Assembly: GCA_003255065.1 (NCBI GenBank)
Contig: QAOA01002296.1
Coordinates: 1-64,000, forward strand
DNA length: 64,000 bases
From: Cercis canadensis
Taxonomy: Eukaryota; Streptophyta; Magnoliopsida; Fabales; Fabaceae
Reading direction: 5' to 3'
In this document: positions 21,063-40,649 of the stretch, piece after piece
Layout of the letters: each line of letters opens with the position of its first letter
Position numbering within the stretch: position 1 is the first letter of the stretch
Notes under the pieces: model-generated
Seen by the model: the letters and a program-made list of their open reading frames with translations, nothing else
Database searches by the model: none
What the model was told of the DNA's origin: nothing
Program-made: the position numbers and the translations under genes

Positions 21063-21551
21063 TTAAGAAATGGTAAGGAACATCATGTTCTTGAATTCCT
21101 CGAAATCAAGCTGTCCATCCAAATTGGTGTCGTAGACATAGATCATGCTTCTGCAATCCTTGCCATTGTTTTCGTCCCAATAGCCAAGCCTCCTCAGAAC
21201 ACACTCCAGTTCTTGGCTTGTGATGAATCCATCACCATCCAAGTCAAATACTCTGAAGGCCTTAACAAGGTCAGTTTCCACGTCCTCAATATCATCATCT
21301 TCCCCTCCTTTGCTCTCACCAACATTGTTATCCTTCAATATGGAGTTGTAGAAGAACATGAACTCATCGAAGTCAAGACTCTTCTTTCCAACTATGGATT
21401 CGAGGTCCTCAAGGCTAAATTGGAAACCTAGCTTTTCAAGCAGCCAATTTAGCTCCTCAAGGCTAACAAAGCCATCGCCATTAATGTCAAGCTTCTCAAA
21501 AATACGCTGCAAGTCAATAGGGGTCAGAGAAGACATATTGCCAAAGTACAT
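21063..21551 (-). CDS. Calmodulin-like EF-hand calcium sensor (CML44-like)
   Basis: Single-exon gene of 162 codons. It has three canonical EF-hand loops: DINGDGFVSLEE (about residues 22-33), DLDGDGFITSQE (about 103-114) and DTNLDGQLDFEE (about 140-151). A degenerate second hand without a proper loop lies around KKSLDFDEF (56-64). An acidic linker (GGEDDDIEDVE) joins the two lobes. It should act as a cytosolic or nuclear Ca2+ sensor that binds target proteins. The second Met at codon 6 (MSSLTPIDLQ) matches the start I remember for CML44-type proteins better and would give 157 aa, so the first ATG may not be used. A TATAAATA box lies about 95 bp upstream. Intronless structure is usual for CMLs. 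Confidence 0.85.
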   Translation of the reverse strand: MYFGNMSSLTPIDLQRIFEKLDINGDGFVSLEELNWLLEKLGFQFSLEDLESIVGKKSLDFDEFMFFYNSILKDNNVGESKGGEDDDIEDVETDLVKAFRVFDLDGDGFITSQELECVLRRLGYWDENNGKDCRSMIYVYDTNLDGQLDFEEFKNMMFLTIS

Positions 21552-21644
21552 AAAATGTTATACAATAAAATAAACTTCTTACTTTCTTCTCTTCTTTTGA
21601 AGAGCTCAACTCGTTAATTAGTCATCCATGCTTGCAACCACTTA

Positions 21645-21652
21645 TATTTATA
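21645..21652 (-). promoter_or_regulatory. TATA box of the CML44-like gene
   Basis: TATAAATA on the minus strand lies about 95 bp upstream of the first ATG, which leaves a 5' leader of about 60-70 nt. Confidence 0.6.
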
Positions 21653-21659
21653 GAGGCAC

Positions 21660-22629
21660 ATAGCTTTGTTAAATACAGTTTCCGTACCCACAGTAAGAAG
21701 TGTAGAAAGGAGCCGAATTTGATCAATCAATAGAAAATTTATGATGTGGATGAGAACGGTCCAACGCACTTAATTTGCAGGAAGCTTCACAGCCTTAACA
21801 ATTGGAGGCATCGTGGTCTCGAATTCTCCGGTCTATGATTATTTTTTTCTGAAAATTAATTATTTGATTTTACTTGCTAGATATGCATATATACCAATTC
21901 TATGGTCCATAAGAATATTTTTCCAATTTATAGAGCCATATGTTGTTGTGTCAGGTCATTTTCGGTGTTGTAGCGTTGAAGTGTGTGTATATTTTTGGTG
22001 AGGAAAATGATACAATACCCATGCATACATATTATGTCTATGAGTCAAAAAAATAAAATTAAAAATAATAAAGCCAAGCACCATATGAGGGGCCCAACGA
22101 AACCGCCATTTGGAAATAAACAAAGAACGTATCAGATACGCGTTGAGTGCTTGTGTGTCGTATACTCCCTTTGGTCTTATCAGAAGGAGCACGTGTCAAG
22201 CTTAGAAACCAAGAGACGTGATTAGAAGATGAATATCTGCAAGACAAGCATTGGGTTTTGTTTGGAACTGTGATTCTTTCTGCTTATGTTTTTGGCAGAT
22301 TTTGTGGTCAGTTATTTGCTGTAGAAGATGGCCTTTCGCGTTTCCCGTGGGGCAAGTATCTTTCTTGCGTATTTAGGCTTCATTATAAGTTATATATGCA
22401 CAAGGATTGATGGTATCAGATGGGTGGATATTCTCAAGAGTTTCATACAATCAGAAGGAATTTAGACGAAACTCATTAATGTTAGCAAGTTTCATGCAGG
22501 AGAAGTCCCCCTTTAGTGATGCTATGATGAGCAAGTTTGGATTAAGATTAGCTCTACAACAATTCAACTAGAGAGATAGATAGATAGAAAGAGAGAGAGA
22601 GATGGCATGGGGAGGAAAAAATCAGCCTA
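21660..22629. other. Intergenic region between CML44-like and USP genes
   Basis: Holds the upstream promoter of the CML44-like gene and the downstream flank of the pyrophosphorylase gene. A GA/GATA-type microsatellite lies at about 22566-22602. No gene is supported. Confidence 0.5.
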
Positions 22630-22633
22630 ATCT

Positions 22634-22639
22634 TTTATT
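22634..22639 (-). terminator. Candidate polyadenylation signal of the USP gene
   Basis: AATAAA on the minus strand about 235 nt downstream of the USP stop codon. This is a plausible 3' UTR length, but plant poly(A) signals are loose. Confidence 0.4.
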
Positions 22640-22873
22640 CAGATGTGGGGTGAAATTATGAACATAAATCATACAATTGCTATATGTAACTCTTTCCCCA
22701 AAGAGGGGAAAAAAGGTGAAAAAGATAAGTGATAAAATCTACAAAACCTTAATGACACAGCTTTGAACATGTTACCACAAAAGCAATTTGAAATCCAGGT
22801 CATAAGCTACAAAAGAGTAAGAAAGAATAAGGAATGATGCATGAGTGGCAAGACTTGTTGGACAGATGAAACT

Positions 22874-31114
<8,241 letters not shown>

Positions 31115-32089
31115 TGAATTGAAGAGAGATAAGGAGTCGTAGAGTTGTAGAGCTTGATTTAGATTGAGATGAACAAGGAAAGACAGAGTCGGAGAGAGTG
31201 AAGCTCAAGAACAAGATCAATTATGGTATCAGGACGAGAGACGCTGGGTTTACGTAAATAAGACCGGAAGTACCGGTAATGATGTGGACCTGAGACCGAG
31301 AGGGAGAGTGTAGATTATGTGTCGTAAAACGTTGTTGACCGGAAGGTACGGGTTACAATACGTTAGTTAATTGGGCCCACAGCCATGTTACATGGCAGTT
31401 GTTCCCACTTTTTCAGGAAAGAGAAGAGATAACAGAACAAAATTTTGAAAATTTTCTCTACGAAATGGAAAATTAATGAAAGTGAGTTTGGTAAGATGTC
31501 AATCTCGAAACTCCAAAGGCAAGGTAAAGGCTAAAAGGTGGGATCCAGAATGGAATTCCACCGTGAGTTCGACACCTTTCTTCTCACAAATCCACTTGGT
31601 TTACACGTCACTTAATAATCATCCAAATGTCCTCTATTCCTAAGTCGTGTAATTTTTTTTTCTCTTAATTCTACAAAGATATATAAGAGCTGTAAAAGAA
31701 TTTAAATAATATTAAAAATGAAATGAGTTTAGACTTTGGAGTGAATACAGTTTAAATCTTAATAATTTAATTAAGCTTAATTATTATTAAATGTGTAAAG
31801 ATCCCTTTAAAAAGTTAAGTTTTTATGTTTGAATTTTCATTCTCTTATATTTTCAATTAAAAAAATTTATTTTATCTAACTATGACAAAAAAAAAAGTGC
31901 AATACAATACTATAAAATCGTGTAAAAAATTATGTGAACACATTATTACTTTTATAATTAAGTGTGCATTTAGTTTTGCTTGTAGTAATATAGATTATTT
32001 TTATTTTTATGAGAGCATTAGAGATTTTTTTAGAGTGTGAAATGAAAATACTTCTTTAGGTAGTTTTTTAATATTTTTTTTTAAAAATT

Positions 32090-32170
32090 TTTAACTACAA
32101 TTCTAAATTTAAACATAAAGCTCATAAGCTTTTAAGATGACTTTAATACCACTTAACTATAAATTATTTA
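32090..32170 (-). repeat. SINE-like repeat copy A
   Basis: Read on the minus strand: TTAAGTGGTATTAAAG...CTTATGAGC...TTTAAAT. It shares its order of motifs with copies at about 57740-57835 and 63025-63100 (minus) and 49935-49995 (plus). The A-box-like TTAAGTGGTA and B-box-like TGAGTTCAxxxTTTGAAT suggest a tRNA-derived SINE. Confidence 0.4.
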
Positions 32171-33057
32171 ATTCCTCTATTTTTTTCCGGTAACATAGCA
32201 TAATGAATTTTTAAGAAACTTAAAATGTACAGAATAATCTAAATAAGCATATGCTAATACGCAAGAGCATATTCCCATCTCATTAGGAAAGAAAGAAGAA
32301 AAGAGCATCTTCATAACAAAATTTTTGAGGTTGAAAAGCATCTATTTTGAAGATAGTAAAGTCTAGCAACTAAACTTACTCTGGAAGGATGGACTTCGGA
32401 ACTTAGCGCACCCATGCAATAGCGAAGTGAACTCTTTCATGCCTACCTTTGAGACTGTATGCTTACCTTAATTTATTAAAATTTAAAAAAACTTGTTACA
32501 GGTTCTCTTCTTTTCTTGCTATCAAGTCATATAAGAAAAGTAGTATAGGAGTTGCTGATATGTTTCAGGTTGAATCAGCTTATGCAGTAACTTATGCATG
32601 CGATCTGATGATCTAGTCTTTTGTAATGTAATTTGGTTTGCGTTTACCACATATAAAGTTGAGATTATTTTGAATGCTCAATGCGAGTCACATGGTTGAT
32701 TTTAACTGCTTCAAACATTACAAAATTTTAATGAACTGTACCAAAAGTTGATCACATGCACCAATCAGATATCTATATTAATGAACTTGAACCACTAACT
32801 CTTTTTCATAATTTCTGTTATTTCCTTTTATAATTTGACCATGAAATGGAAATGGTTATTGCAAGTTGTAGTTCCATTGGCAATGAATGCCAATCCTTAT
32901 GCCATGCAACCAATTAAAGCTACAGTTTTAGCTTATAACCATTAATTAGCACCAACTTGTGTCAATATCATTATTCCTATTAATTATCTGTGAATTCGTA
33001 TTATTAATTCCGATGTTTCACTGTGGTACTCAAAGCCATCAACTCTTGAGAGTTTTC

Positions 33058-33223
33058 TCACTTATTGCTGAAGTCAAGTCGATCACTGGAGAAAGACAAG
33101 GAGCATCTACGGATTAACCTTCACAGTTCACAGAGCTGAATCACTTATTGCTGAAGTCAAGTCGATCACTGGAGAAAGACAAGGAGCATCTACGGATTAA
33201 CCTTCACAGTTCACAGAGCTGAA
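33058..33223. repeat. Exact 83-bp tandem duplication
   Basis: The units 33058-33140 and 33141-33223 are identical (starting TCACTTATTGCTGAAGTC, ending CACAGAGCTGAA). Perfect identity means a recent duplication or an assembly artefact. The unit is less AT-rich than its surroundings. Confidence 0.9.
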
Positions 33224-34399
33224 GAGAAAGTGAAGATTGATTTTTTTACCTGACTTCCGTAAGTGGACCTTTCAGTTTTAATTAGGATTATTTGATTGCC
33301 GATTAATATCTGACCTAGCTACCTTCATACACGTAGGTCAAAAAAATGTTTGATGAAAATAAGATAAGGGATGAGGAGAACAAAAGGTTACTATGGCAAT
33401 GCATGTAAGGAAATCACCCTGATTCTGGTGGGGTGGGAAACATACTTTTTAGTTGAGGTTCAAGTCAAGGAGAACCATGTGATAGCTTGTCATTGTTGTT
33501 TTGCAAGTTTAATTTCAATTCATTTCATCTTCTACAAGTGATATATATATATACTCAGAATAAGTGATCTATTTGCAAAGGATATGGTAACAAGGAGCGA
33601 AAACTAAAATATGGTGGAAACTACAGATTCATTAAGGATATAATCTTTAATGTTGTACTTATTTCTTCTCTTTAAACAAACTTAAAATTTAACAAAATTT
33701 ACATAACTTTTTTAGGAGCTCATGTTTTTATCTATAAAAAAAAAAATAAGAAACTCATGTAATATTTAATAATATATAAGCTAGTGAAGCATAGTGAAAA
33801 TAATTTTACATTGGGACCACTTATTCTGATAAAAATCGAATTACTTCACTTATAAAGTCTAAGTTCAAATCTTATACTATAAATAACTTCTTTTTGGTAA
33901 AGAATATGTAAGTATCACTATAAATTTTTGTTGAGTTATATGACATACATTGACCTTAGAATGAGGTAGTTTCTCCTCATTTTAAATTTTGCTTAACAAT
34001 ATATATTGTGAAGACAAATGTCTCTACATCTTTATACATATAAATTAAAAAGGATAATAGTTAAAATTTAAGAAAGTAAAGGTTTTTTTTGAAAATTTAT
34101 TATTTCAAAAGCCATAACTATTTTAAAAAAAATCATTCTTTAAGTGCTTCCAAAAAAATTAGTGTGGCTTAACTATAATCAACCAATATTCAATTAAAAT
34201 ATTTATTTGTATGACATATATTAATATGTACGTTTTCCATTCAACAGTAATTTACTTTGAGTGGAAAATATGCGCAAAAGGTGAGAGAAGGAAAAGACCG
34301 ATTGACAACTCTAGTGGCGTAACTGGCTTTTGTGATTAGTTAGATACATTCCATTGGTGAAACCAAGCTGCAGAATAGTATACTAAATACTAGTAGTGT

Positions 34400-34927
34400 T
34401 CTTGTCTTGAGCTTTCTGGCTCACTCACACACTTCACACGGGTTCTTCTCCTCCCTTGGGTTCGCTGCCTTTCTCATCCCAAAGCATTGACGGAGCTTCT
34501 TTCAGCAACCAGCTAGGTATTTCTTTCTACATTACTCTCTTCCGCTTCCAATTTCATACTCTAGCTTGTTGACTTTTCATAACTCTTCACCTTCTCTCGC
34601 TCGCCGGAGCTGAGGCAGCTGTCGCCGCCGGTGAATTGCCGAGGTGACTTGCCACCTTGTATAGCCCTGGCGTTCCCATTCTGAAAATTCAGGGGGAAAA
34701 ACACGCGTACTGGGCACGTTTCTTGCTGTACCCGTACCGAACACGTACCCGATACGAGTACCGGGCCAAATTTAATTTAATCTTGCTTTATTGTGATCAA
34801 TGGGGATTAGTTTTCCATTGAAGGGCAAACAGTCAATTAGAAAGTAATGCAATTTTTTTTTTCCTTTCTGTGTTTTCAGCGTTCGTTACTGCTTCAAAGA
34901 GAGTGTGATTGTTCTGTTTAGAGTAGA
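34400..34927 (+). promoter_or_regulatory. Leader of the DYxxFL-repeat gene with a 5'-UTR intron
   Basis: A CT-rich stretch at 34430-34510 looks like the first non-coding exon. A donor (GCTAG/GTATTTC) at 34516 and an acceptor (TGTTTTCAG) ending at 34879 define a leader intron of about 364 bp. The second exon then begins 48 nt before the ATG. Leader introns are common in plants and often raise expression. The transcription start is not fixed. Confidence 0.5.
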
Positions 34928-37900
34928 ATGAGACCTGCTAAGGTTGAGCCGGGGGATTCTCATGTGAGAGAAAATTGCAAAGGTGCTGACTTTTTGCAGG
35001 ATATAAGGTTGAGTAGACGATTGATGAGAAAACATAATGCGAATAGGAGGTTACCTGTCTATGCTACGAGGACATCTGTTAAGATTTGTGGCAAGAGGGC
35101 TACAGAGAATGATTCTGAGATGTTAGAGGAAGTAGATGTGGATTACAAATACTTTTTAGATATATTAACTGATCGTATTTATTATGTCAGTGATGATGAT
35201 ATGGGTTGTTCTGATGTTGACAACAACATAAAACACAACAGTTTTAATGATGATGGTGTGGATTCTCAGTATAAAATGTTCTTGGAAAGTTTGAGGGAGG
35301 ATGGGAACTCATATGTGCTTGATGTCGTTGTCGATAACCAGTTCCAACATGTAAGGTACGAAAAAGAAGAAGAAAAGTTGTGTGATGAGCTCAAGTCAGA
35401 CACTCAAAAGATGTCAAAGGATTTTAAATGTAGGGAGGAGACTAGAAATCTAGGAACTATGGGGAGTGATCCAAAGAGAGGAGAGAGAGGAAGCCTAATG
35501 GAAACTGAAAAAACTTTGGAGGCTAGAAGAGATGTACGAGGAAAAGAAGGAAAGAGTTTGCTTGTTGGGCAGAATTTACAAGTTTCTGATGTTTCTTGTG
35601 TGGCCAAGAAGAAGTCCAACAGTGAAGTGGAGTGTGATCCTTCAGATGAAGATTACCAATCATTCCTGGACTCTGATATGGTAGATGATGGAAATTTGGT
35701 ATGTATGTCAAAAAAGGGTATGAAAAAGAAATGCAAGGGGAGTGATTCTAATAAAAGGCCACGTTCACATGTTTCTTGTGTGGCCAAGAAGTCCAACAGT
35801 GGAGTGGAGTGTGATCCTGCGGATGAAGATTACCAACAATTCCTGGATTCTGATATGGTAGATGATGAAAATTTGGTATGCATGTCAAAACAGGGTATTA
35901 AAAGGAAATGTGAGGGGAGCAATTCAGGGAGAGAAAAGACTGGAAGCCCAACAGAATCTGGGAACAATCTGAAGTCTGAGGGAGATGTAACTGGAAAAGA
36001 AGGAAAGAGTATGCTTGTTGGGCAGAATTTACAAGTTTCCAACGGGGTAATTAGAGCTAATAAAACCCCAAGTTCACATGTTTCTTGTGTGGCCAGGCAT
36101 AAGTCCACTAGTGAGGTGGAGTGTGACCCTGCGGATGAAGATTACCAACTATTTCTGGATTCTGATATGGTAGATGATGAAAGTTTCGTATGTATTCCTA
36201 AAAGGGGTACTGAAAGGAAATGTGAGGGGAGTGATTCAAGGAGAGAAAAGACTGGAAGCCCAACAGAATCTGGGAAAAATCTGAAGTCTGAGGGAGATGT
36301 AGCTGCGAAAGAAGGAAAATTTTCATTTCTTGGACAGAATTTACAAGTTTCTAGTGTGGCCAAGCACAAATGTCACAGTGAAGTGCAGTGCGATACTGTG
36401 GAAGAAGATTACCTAGAATTCCTTAGTTCTACTAGGATAGATGGTGAAAATTTGGTATTCATGCCAAATAGTAGTATTACAAAGGTATATGAGGAGGATG
36501 ACTGTAGTTCCTCTGATTCGGAACTAGTTATTATGGAATCTGATCCATATCATGAAAACACCCCATTCATATCTTCAAAAACTTATGATTCATCTGTACG
36601 TGTCTTTTCCTGCACGCTATTATAGCCTTATTATTCATAATCTACAATCTGGTTTGCACACACATTCACCTAATTAAGCAGTATTTAATCATTTTTATCA
36701 TAATGTCGTCTTCATAATATGTCTTGGTCTGTTTAGTGGTTTGCAGATGAAGGGAACCATGGAGACAATTGGCTAGTGTCTGCTACTCGTGATTCTCAGT
36801 TTAGAAAAGGACTTACGGAATACCTTGAAAGGCCTTATGACCAGGGGGAATATGAACGTTATTTGCAAGAAATATCTTGCCGAAAGCAAAAGGAACGTCA
36901 TAGAGAAACACGTAGTGGGGAGATTGAATCATGTCGTATAACTGGTGTCAACAAATCTTATCTTGAATTATACAGAGGTGAGTCCAGTACTTTTCTCAAG
37001 TTTTTGTGACTTAACAAATGGTCCTATTTCATTTTCAATAATGATAGTATTGAGTCAAAAAATTAATTGAGTTAATAATGGTAGCATATAGGAGTTATGC
37101 CATGTAGATCTACAAGTTAATTGAATTCATGAATCAGTTTACTGTGTAAGACTGTAACGGGAACTTTACTTTTTTTTCCTTCTTTATTTGTGTTCAAGTG
37201 GGATCATTCCCCCCTCCCCTCAGCACTACAGTGGCTTGACCCCTGAATTCTGTTGATGCTAACTGCACACATTATTATGATTATTAGTGCTTTTTCATTA
37301 TTACTGTATTTAGGATACGTTTCACTAATGTGAAAATGATTTCACTCATTATTTTCACTAAACTTTGGTCTTTGTGAGTTCTTAGGTTGTCATAAATTTT
37401 CTGGACTTTTAAGTGCTTATATTGTGTATTATTGTTCAATTATTGATTTTTTTTTCAGTAATTTTTGCAGATCTGAAAAAAGCAATTGATGGAGCCAAGG
37501 AACAGCATAAGGTTTTGTTTCTCTTGCGTGGATATTTTTACTGGTTGAAGGTAAGTTAATAGCTTCATCTGCACATAATTTCCTATTTTAGATCATTAAC
37601 CTGAACAAAGAATGCATTCTTGTTGAAGCAGTACTGCAGCATTCAAGTTTTCAACTTGACTTATTGGGAGTGAACCAACTTACTTTAGTTGGTTATATTT
37701 TACTTTAAAGTGGTGGATTTTAGCTTCAAATACGGAGTTTAACTCAATTCTTTTTGGCTAAAATACAGTTTTGATCCCTGAATTTTGAACCACTTTTCAT
37801 TAGAATCATTGATAAAGTTTTGGTTTCCATTGGGTCCTTTAAAAAAATTTGTTTCTCAATTGAGTTCAATTTAAGACAAGAACTGTCAGAAACTTCAATG

Positions 37901-38152
37901 TAAACTTTTAGGTTAGTTTTGTTGATTGATTTGGTGCATTCATTCATAAATTCACATCTGTGTGTTAATTATTCAGATGTGGAGAATGTGTGTGAATGCT
38001 TGCATAAATCTACTGCCAACCAATGTCAATTGCATATAATGTCAGTTATCTGATGCACATTGTCTATCCCTATCTTGCAGCATTTGACCCAGGAAGGATC
38101 ATTTCAACCTTGGTCGGACGCGTCCTGCTTGGAGATGTTGACAAAAATGTAA
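34928..38152 (+). CDS. Plant-specific acidic protein with six DYxxFL repeats, function unknown
   Basis: Coding exons are 34928-36595, 36737-36977, 37471-37550 and 38081-38152, 2061 nt and 686 aa with consistent phases. A motif of the form D-x-x-Y-x-x-F-L...D-x-x-x-x-V occurs six times, at about residues 71-89, 111-133, 239-258, 299-318, 403-422 and 492-511. Copies three to five sit in longer repeats (60-105 residues) that also carry VSCVAKxK, KRKCEGS and, in part, GQNLQVS, so this region grew by internal duplication. The C-terminal 130 residues (WFADEG...FRKGLTEYLERPYD...LLRGYFYWLKHL...GSFQPW) form a more conserved helical domain that I associate with uncharacterised plant proteins. There is no signal peptide or membrane helix, and basic patches suggest a nuclear or cytosolic protein. 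The role is not known. By position it could correspond to a neighbour of Arabidopsis CML44, but I cannot confirm that. Confidence 0.85.
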
Positions 38153-38616
38153 ATATGGGATCTTGCTATATTTTAGCTTAGGAAGCAGAAGAATCTTGTG
38201 AACACATAGAGGCAACCTATATACTATAAAGATACATTGTAAAGAATGTAGCGGCTACAAGGTTATATTTTTGACAGTTGTAGGTATCCCAGTAGGAAAC
38301 AGTAACAGCTGTAGTTGCTGGCCTTACTATGGTCCTGATTAGAACTTCATCTTGCATCCTTTTGTGTTTCAAAATTTTTCTATACTTGCAATCCATATAA
38401 AGGCATCACTTGAGATTGTATAATCCATTGTCAAACAGGTAAAAGGTCATCTAGAGAGATTCTTTTGCTACACCACTGAGAACTTAAGGACGAATAATAA
38501 TTTTAAAAGAGCAGGGTTGGTAAGACATGCGACAGAGTCTGAGTAAACCTTGTATTAATATCTCAACAACCATGTGTGATGGTCTTCCTTTCCTAGTTTC
38601 CTTGGTCTGTCCACAA

Positions 38617-39705
38617 TTATTTCTCAAGTGTATCTTGAGGAATATCGTTATTGAGCAAGATGCGAGGCTTGCCCATGCTGAAATTCAGCACCTTTGCGTT
38701 CATGTTGTATTTGATTTCCCCATCGTATAGCAGCTTCCTTATGTAGTGTTCTATGTCGGAACCAATCAGACGAAGCGTGTATTCCGTCAACGGAGCACCC
38801 TGTTTGTGTCAAAGGTTAGAATTTCATCAAATACAAAGAATATGCATGCTTCGGCAAAATGTAGCAGAGTGGAATCGCTGCCTCATCTTAAACAGGGGAA
38901 GAAAGCAAAATCTCTTCAGCTACGGCAGGCACATCTAGCAGTAAGTGGAGCTTGATTCCCATCCTATGAAACTGATAAATGATTTTTTTCTTTCTTTCCC
39001 TCAAGTCAAAAAGCAATGGGACCAACCGATAATTTTAAGTAATACCCTTGCATCGCATGTTAATGAGCTTCCAATTACAAATTTCCAACGAAAAGCTTTT
39101 GGAAAAATCCTAATATATCTTTTATCTTTTAGTTTTTGGCCATGGAAAATCCTTATATCAACTTAGCTAAGCAGAGGCATGAGCAGAAAAGCAGCAAGAA
39201 CTTGTACCTTTTTTTCAATGTTAGATTGAAGACATGATAAAAGGACGTATAGAATTACCTCATAATGATCGACAAGCTCCTGGAAGTAAGAATAAACCTT
39301 ATTACAAGTGTCGGGAGTCCACACAAACTCATCAGTAGGATCAAGAAGAAGGGTGAGCTTATCCATCTGGGTTTGATCAAATTCCCAAGTTACAGGATCG
39401 ATATAAGCTGCATAGATCCTCACATGGCGTGTGACACTGCTAAGCCACTGTCCTCCATATTCTCTGCTCATATTTTTGCTCTTCACATTCAGCTGTGGTT
39501 CCACTGGCCTTGGTTTTGTTCCTCCTGGTTGCTTCACTTTCTGTTCTTGCTCCTCTTGTACCTTCACCCCCTCTGTTTCCTCAACTTGTGTTTCTTCTTG
39601 AGCTGAAATGGAAAACGCTTTCCTTTTTCTCACTTCTCTTCTGCCTCCAATCCAACCCACCATGGATAATTTCGTCGAAACCATGTAAGAGCAACTTGTG
39701 GCCAT
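38617..39705 (-). CDS. ndhM: NAD(P)H-quinone oxidoreductase subunit M, chloroplastic
   Basis: Nuclear-encoded subunit of the thylakoid NDH complex, which carries cyclic electron flow around photosystem I. Two exons, 39259-39705 (149 codons) and 38617-38799 (61 codons with stop), give 209 aa, near the usual size of about 215. The N-terminus (first about 35 residues, rich in Ser, Arg and Lys, with few acidic residues) is a probable chloroplast transit peptide. A Glu/Gln/Lys-rich linker follows. The conserved domain starts at about residue 82: YGGQWLSSVTRHVRIYAAYI, then DPTDEFVW and YSYFQELVDHYE at the exon border, then GAPLTEYTLRLIGSDIEHYI and LNFSMGKPRI in exon 2. The intron falls exactly between the E and G codons. 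A TATAAAAG box lies about 65 bp upstream of the ATG. It converges with the preceding plus-strand gene, with stop codons about 465 bp apart. Confidence 0.95.
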
Positions 39706-39764
39706 GACTAATGCTGTATCGTAGCTGGGGAATTTTAATTCACTGTTAGTGTCGTGGTGGTCTC

Positions 39765-39773
39765 CTTTTATAC
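39765..39773 (-). promoter_or_regulatory. TATA box of ndhM
   Basis: GTATAAAAG on the minus strand about 65 bp upstream of the ndhM ATG, which gives a short leader of about 30-35 nt. Confidence 0.6.
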
Positions 39774-39779
39774 CCAGAA

Positions 39780-40649
39780 TTTAGAAGACGTTATTATTAC
39801 TTTGCCAGTATCTGGGATCCTTCATTTATGGATAAGATTTCTTTTTACTGAGGGAAATTTTTGTGGTCACAGAAGAAAGAAAAGTCCTCCACATGAACAA
39901 CCTTTTACAATTTTACCCATGCACAGCCACTTTATCTCTAAACTTTTGCCATATATTATATCATATGTTACACTTAATTAAACATAACGATTATGTCTCT
40001 GCGCGCAAATACAAACCCAAAAAGTAAACCTCCAGTTTTAAACCATTGACTAATCGTCAATCGCGTATCATCATACATGTTGATTCAGCTTTTCCGTTAA
40101 CCCTTACCCTTACTAATTAAAAATTAATCATTTTCACTGAATTTAATAATTAAATTGTCATTCACTTTAGCACCCTCTGGTATACAGTATATCGCATAAA
40201 GAGCGCAGACTCATTGTTCAAATATAAACCAATACTCGAGCTTGGTTTGCACTTTGTTGAATATTTATTGCTCTCAACGATAATGATATAAATTATAAGT
40301 AGGATTACACCCAAAACTTCTTTCTCAAATTATATTATCACGTGACAATCATGTTAAATGGGATGAGGCAAAAAAAATTCACAGGCAGAGCTAAGTGGAT
40401 ACTCATAATTCAACTGCCCTTGCGAAAGCAGGTCATTTTACTCTATATTTATTTCTTGAAGCTTGAGCTGTTGCTGTACAATGTATGTACACAAAAATAA
40501 AAGGGGAGGGGGAAGATGCCCTGTGCCACGATGACTAGAGCATTCACAATCAATGAGGCAAAAAAGAGAAAAGAAAAACTAAAATAGACCCTGCATTACC
40601 TCATTTACACTGCCTTGAGTCACCTGCCATTTGACTAAGCTGTGGACTG
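39780..40649. other. Intergenic region between ndhM and the SOP1-like gene
   Basis: Contains the ndhM promoter and the 3' flank of the large zinc-finger gene. Mostly AT-rich, with no additional gene visible. Confidence 0.5.

Larger units (their letters stand above)
31250..34400. other. AT-rich intergenic region
   Basis: The divergent promoter region of USP (left) and the DYxxFL-repeat gene (right), more than 3 kb apart. No coding sequence is supported. It contains an exact 83-bp tandem duplication (33058-33223) and two SINE-like pieces (about 32090-32170 and 33780-33900). Confidence 0.5.

Noticed and set aside
22230-22480. Possible gene fragment reading ...FPWGKYLS...
   Set aside because: Weak resemblance to a plant transposon-associated domain, but there is no continuous frame or second supporting motif.
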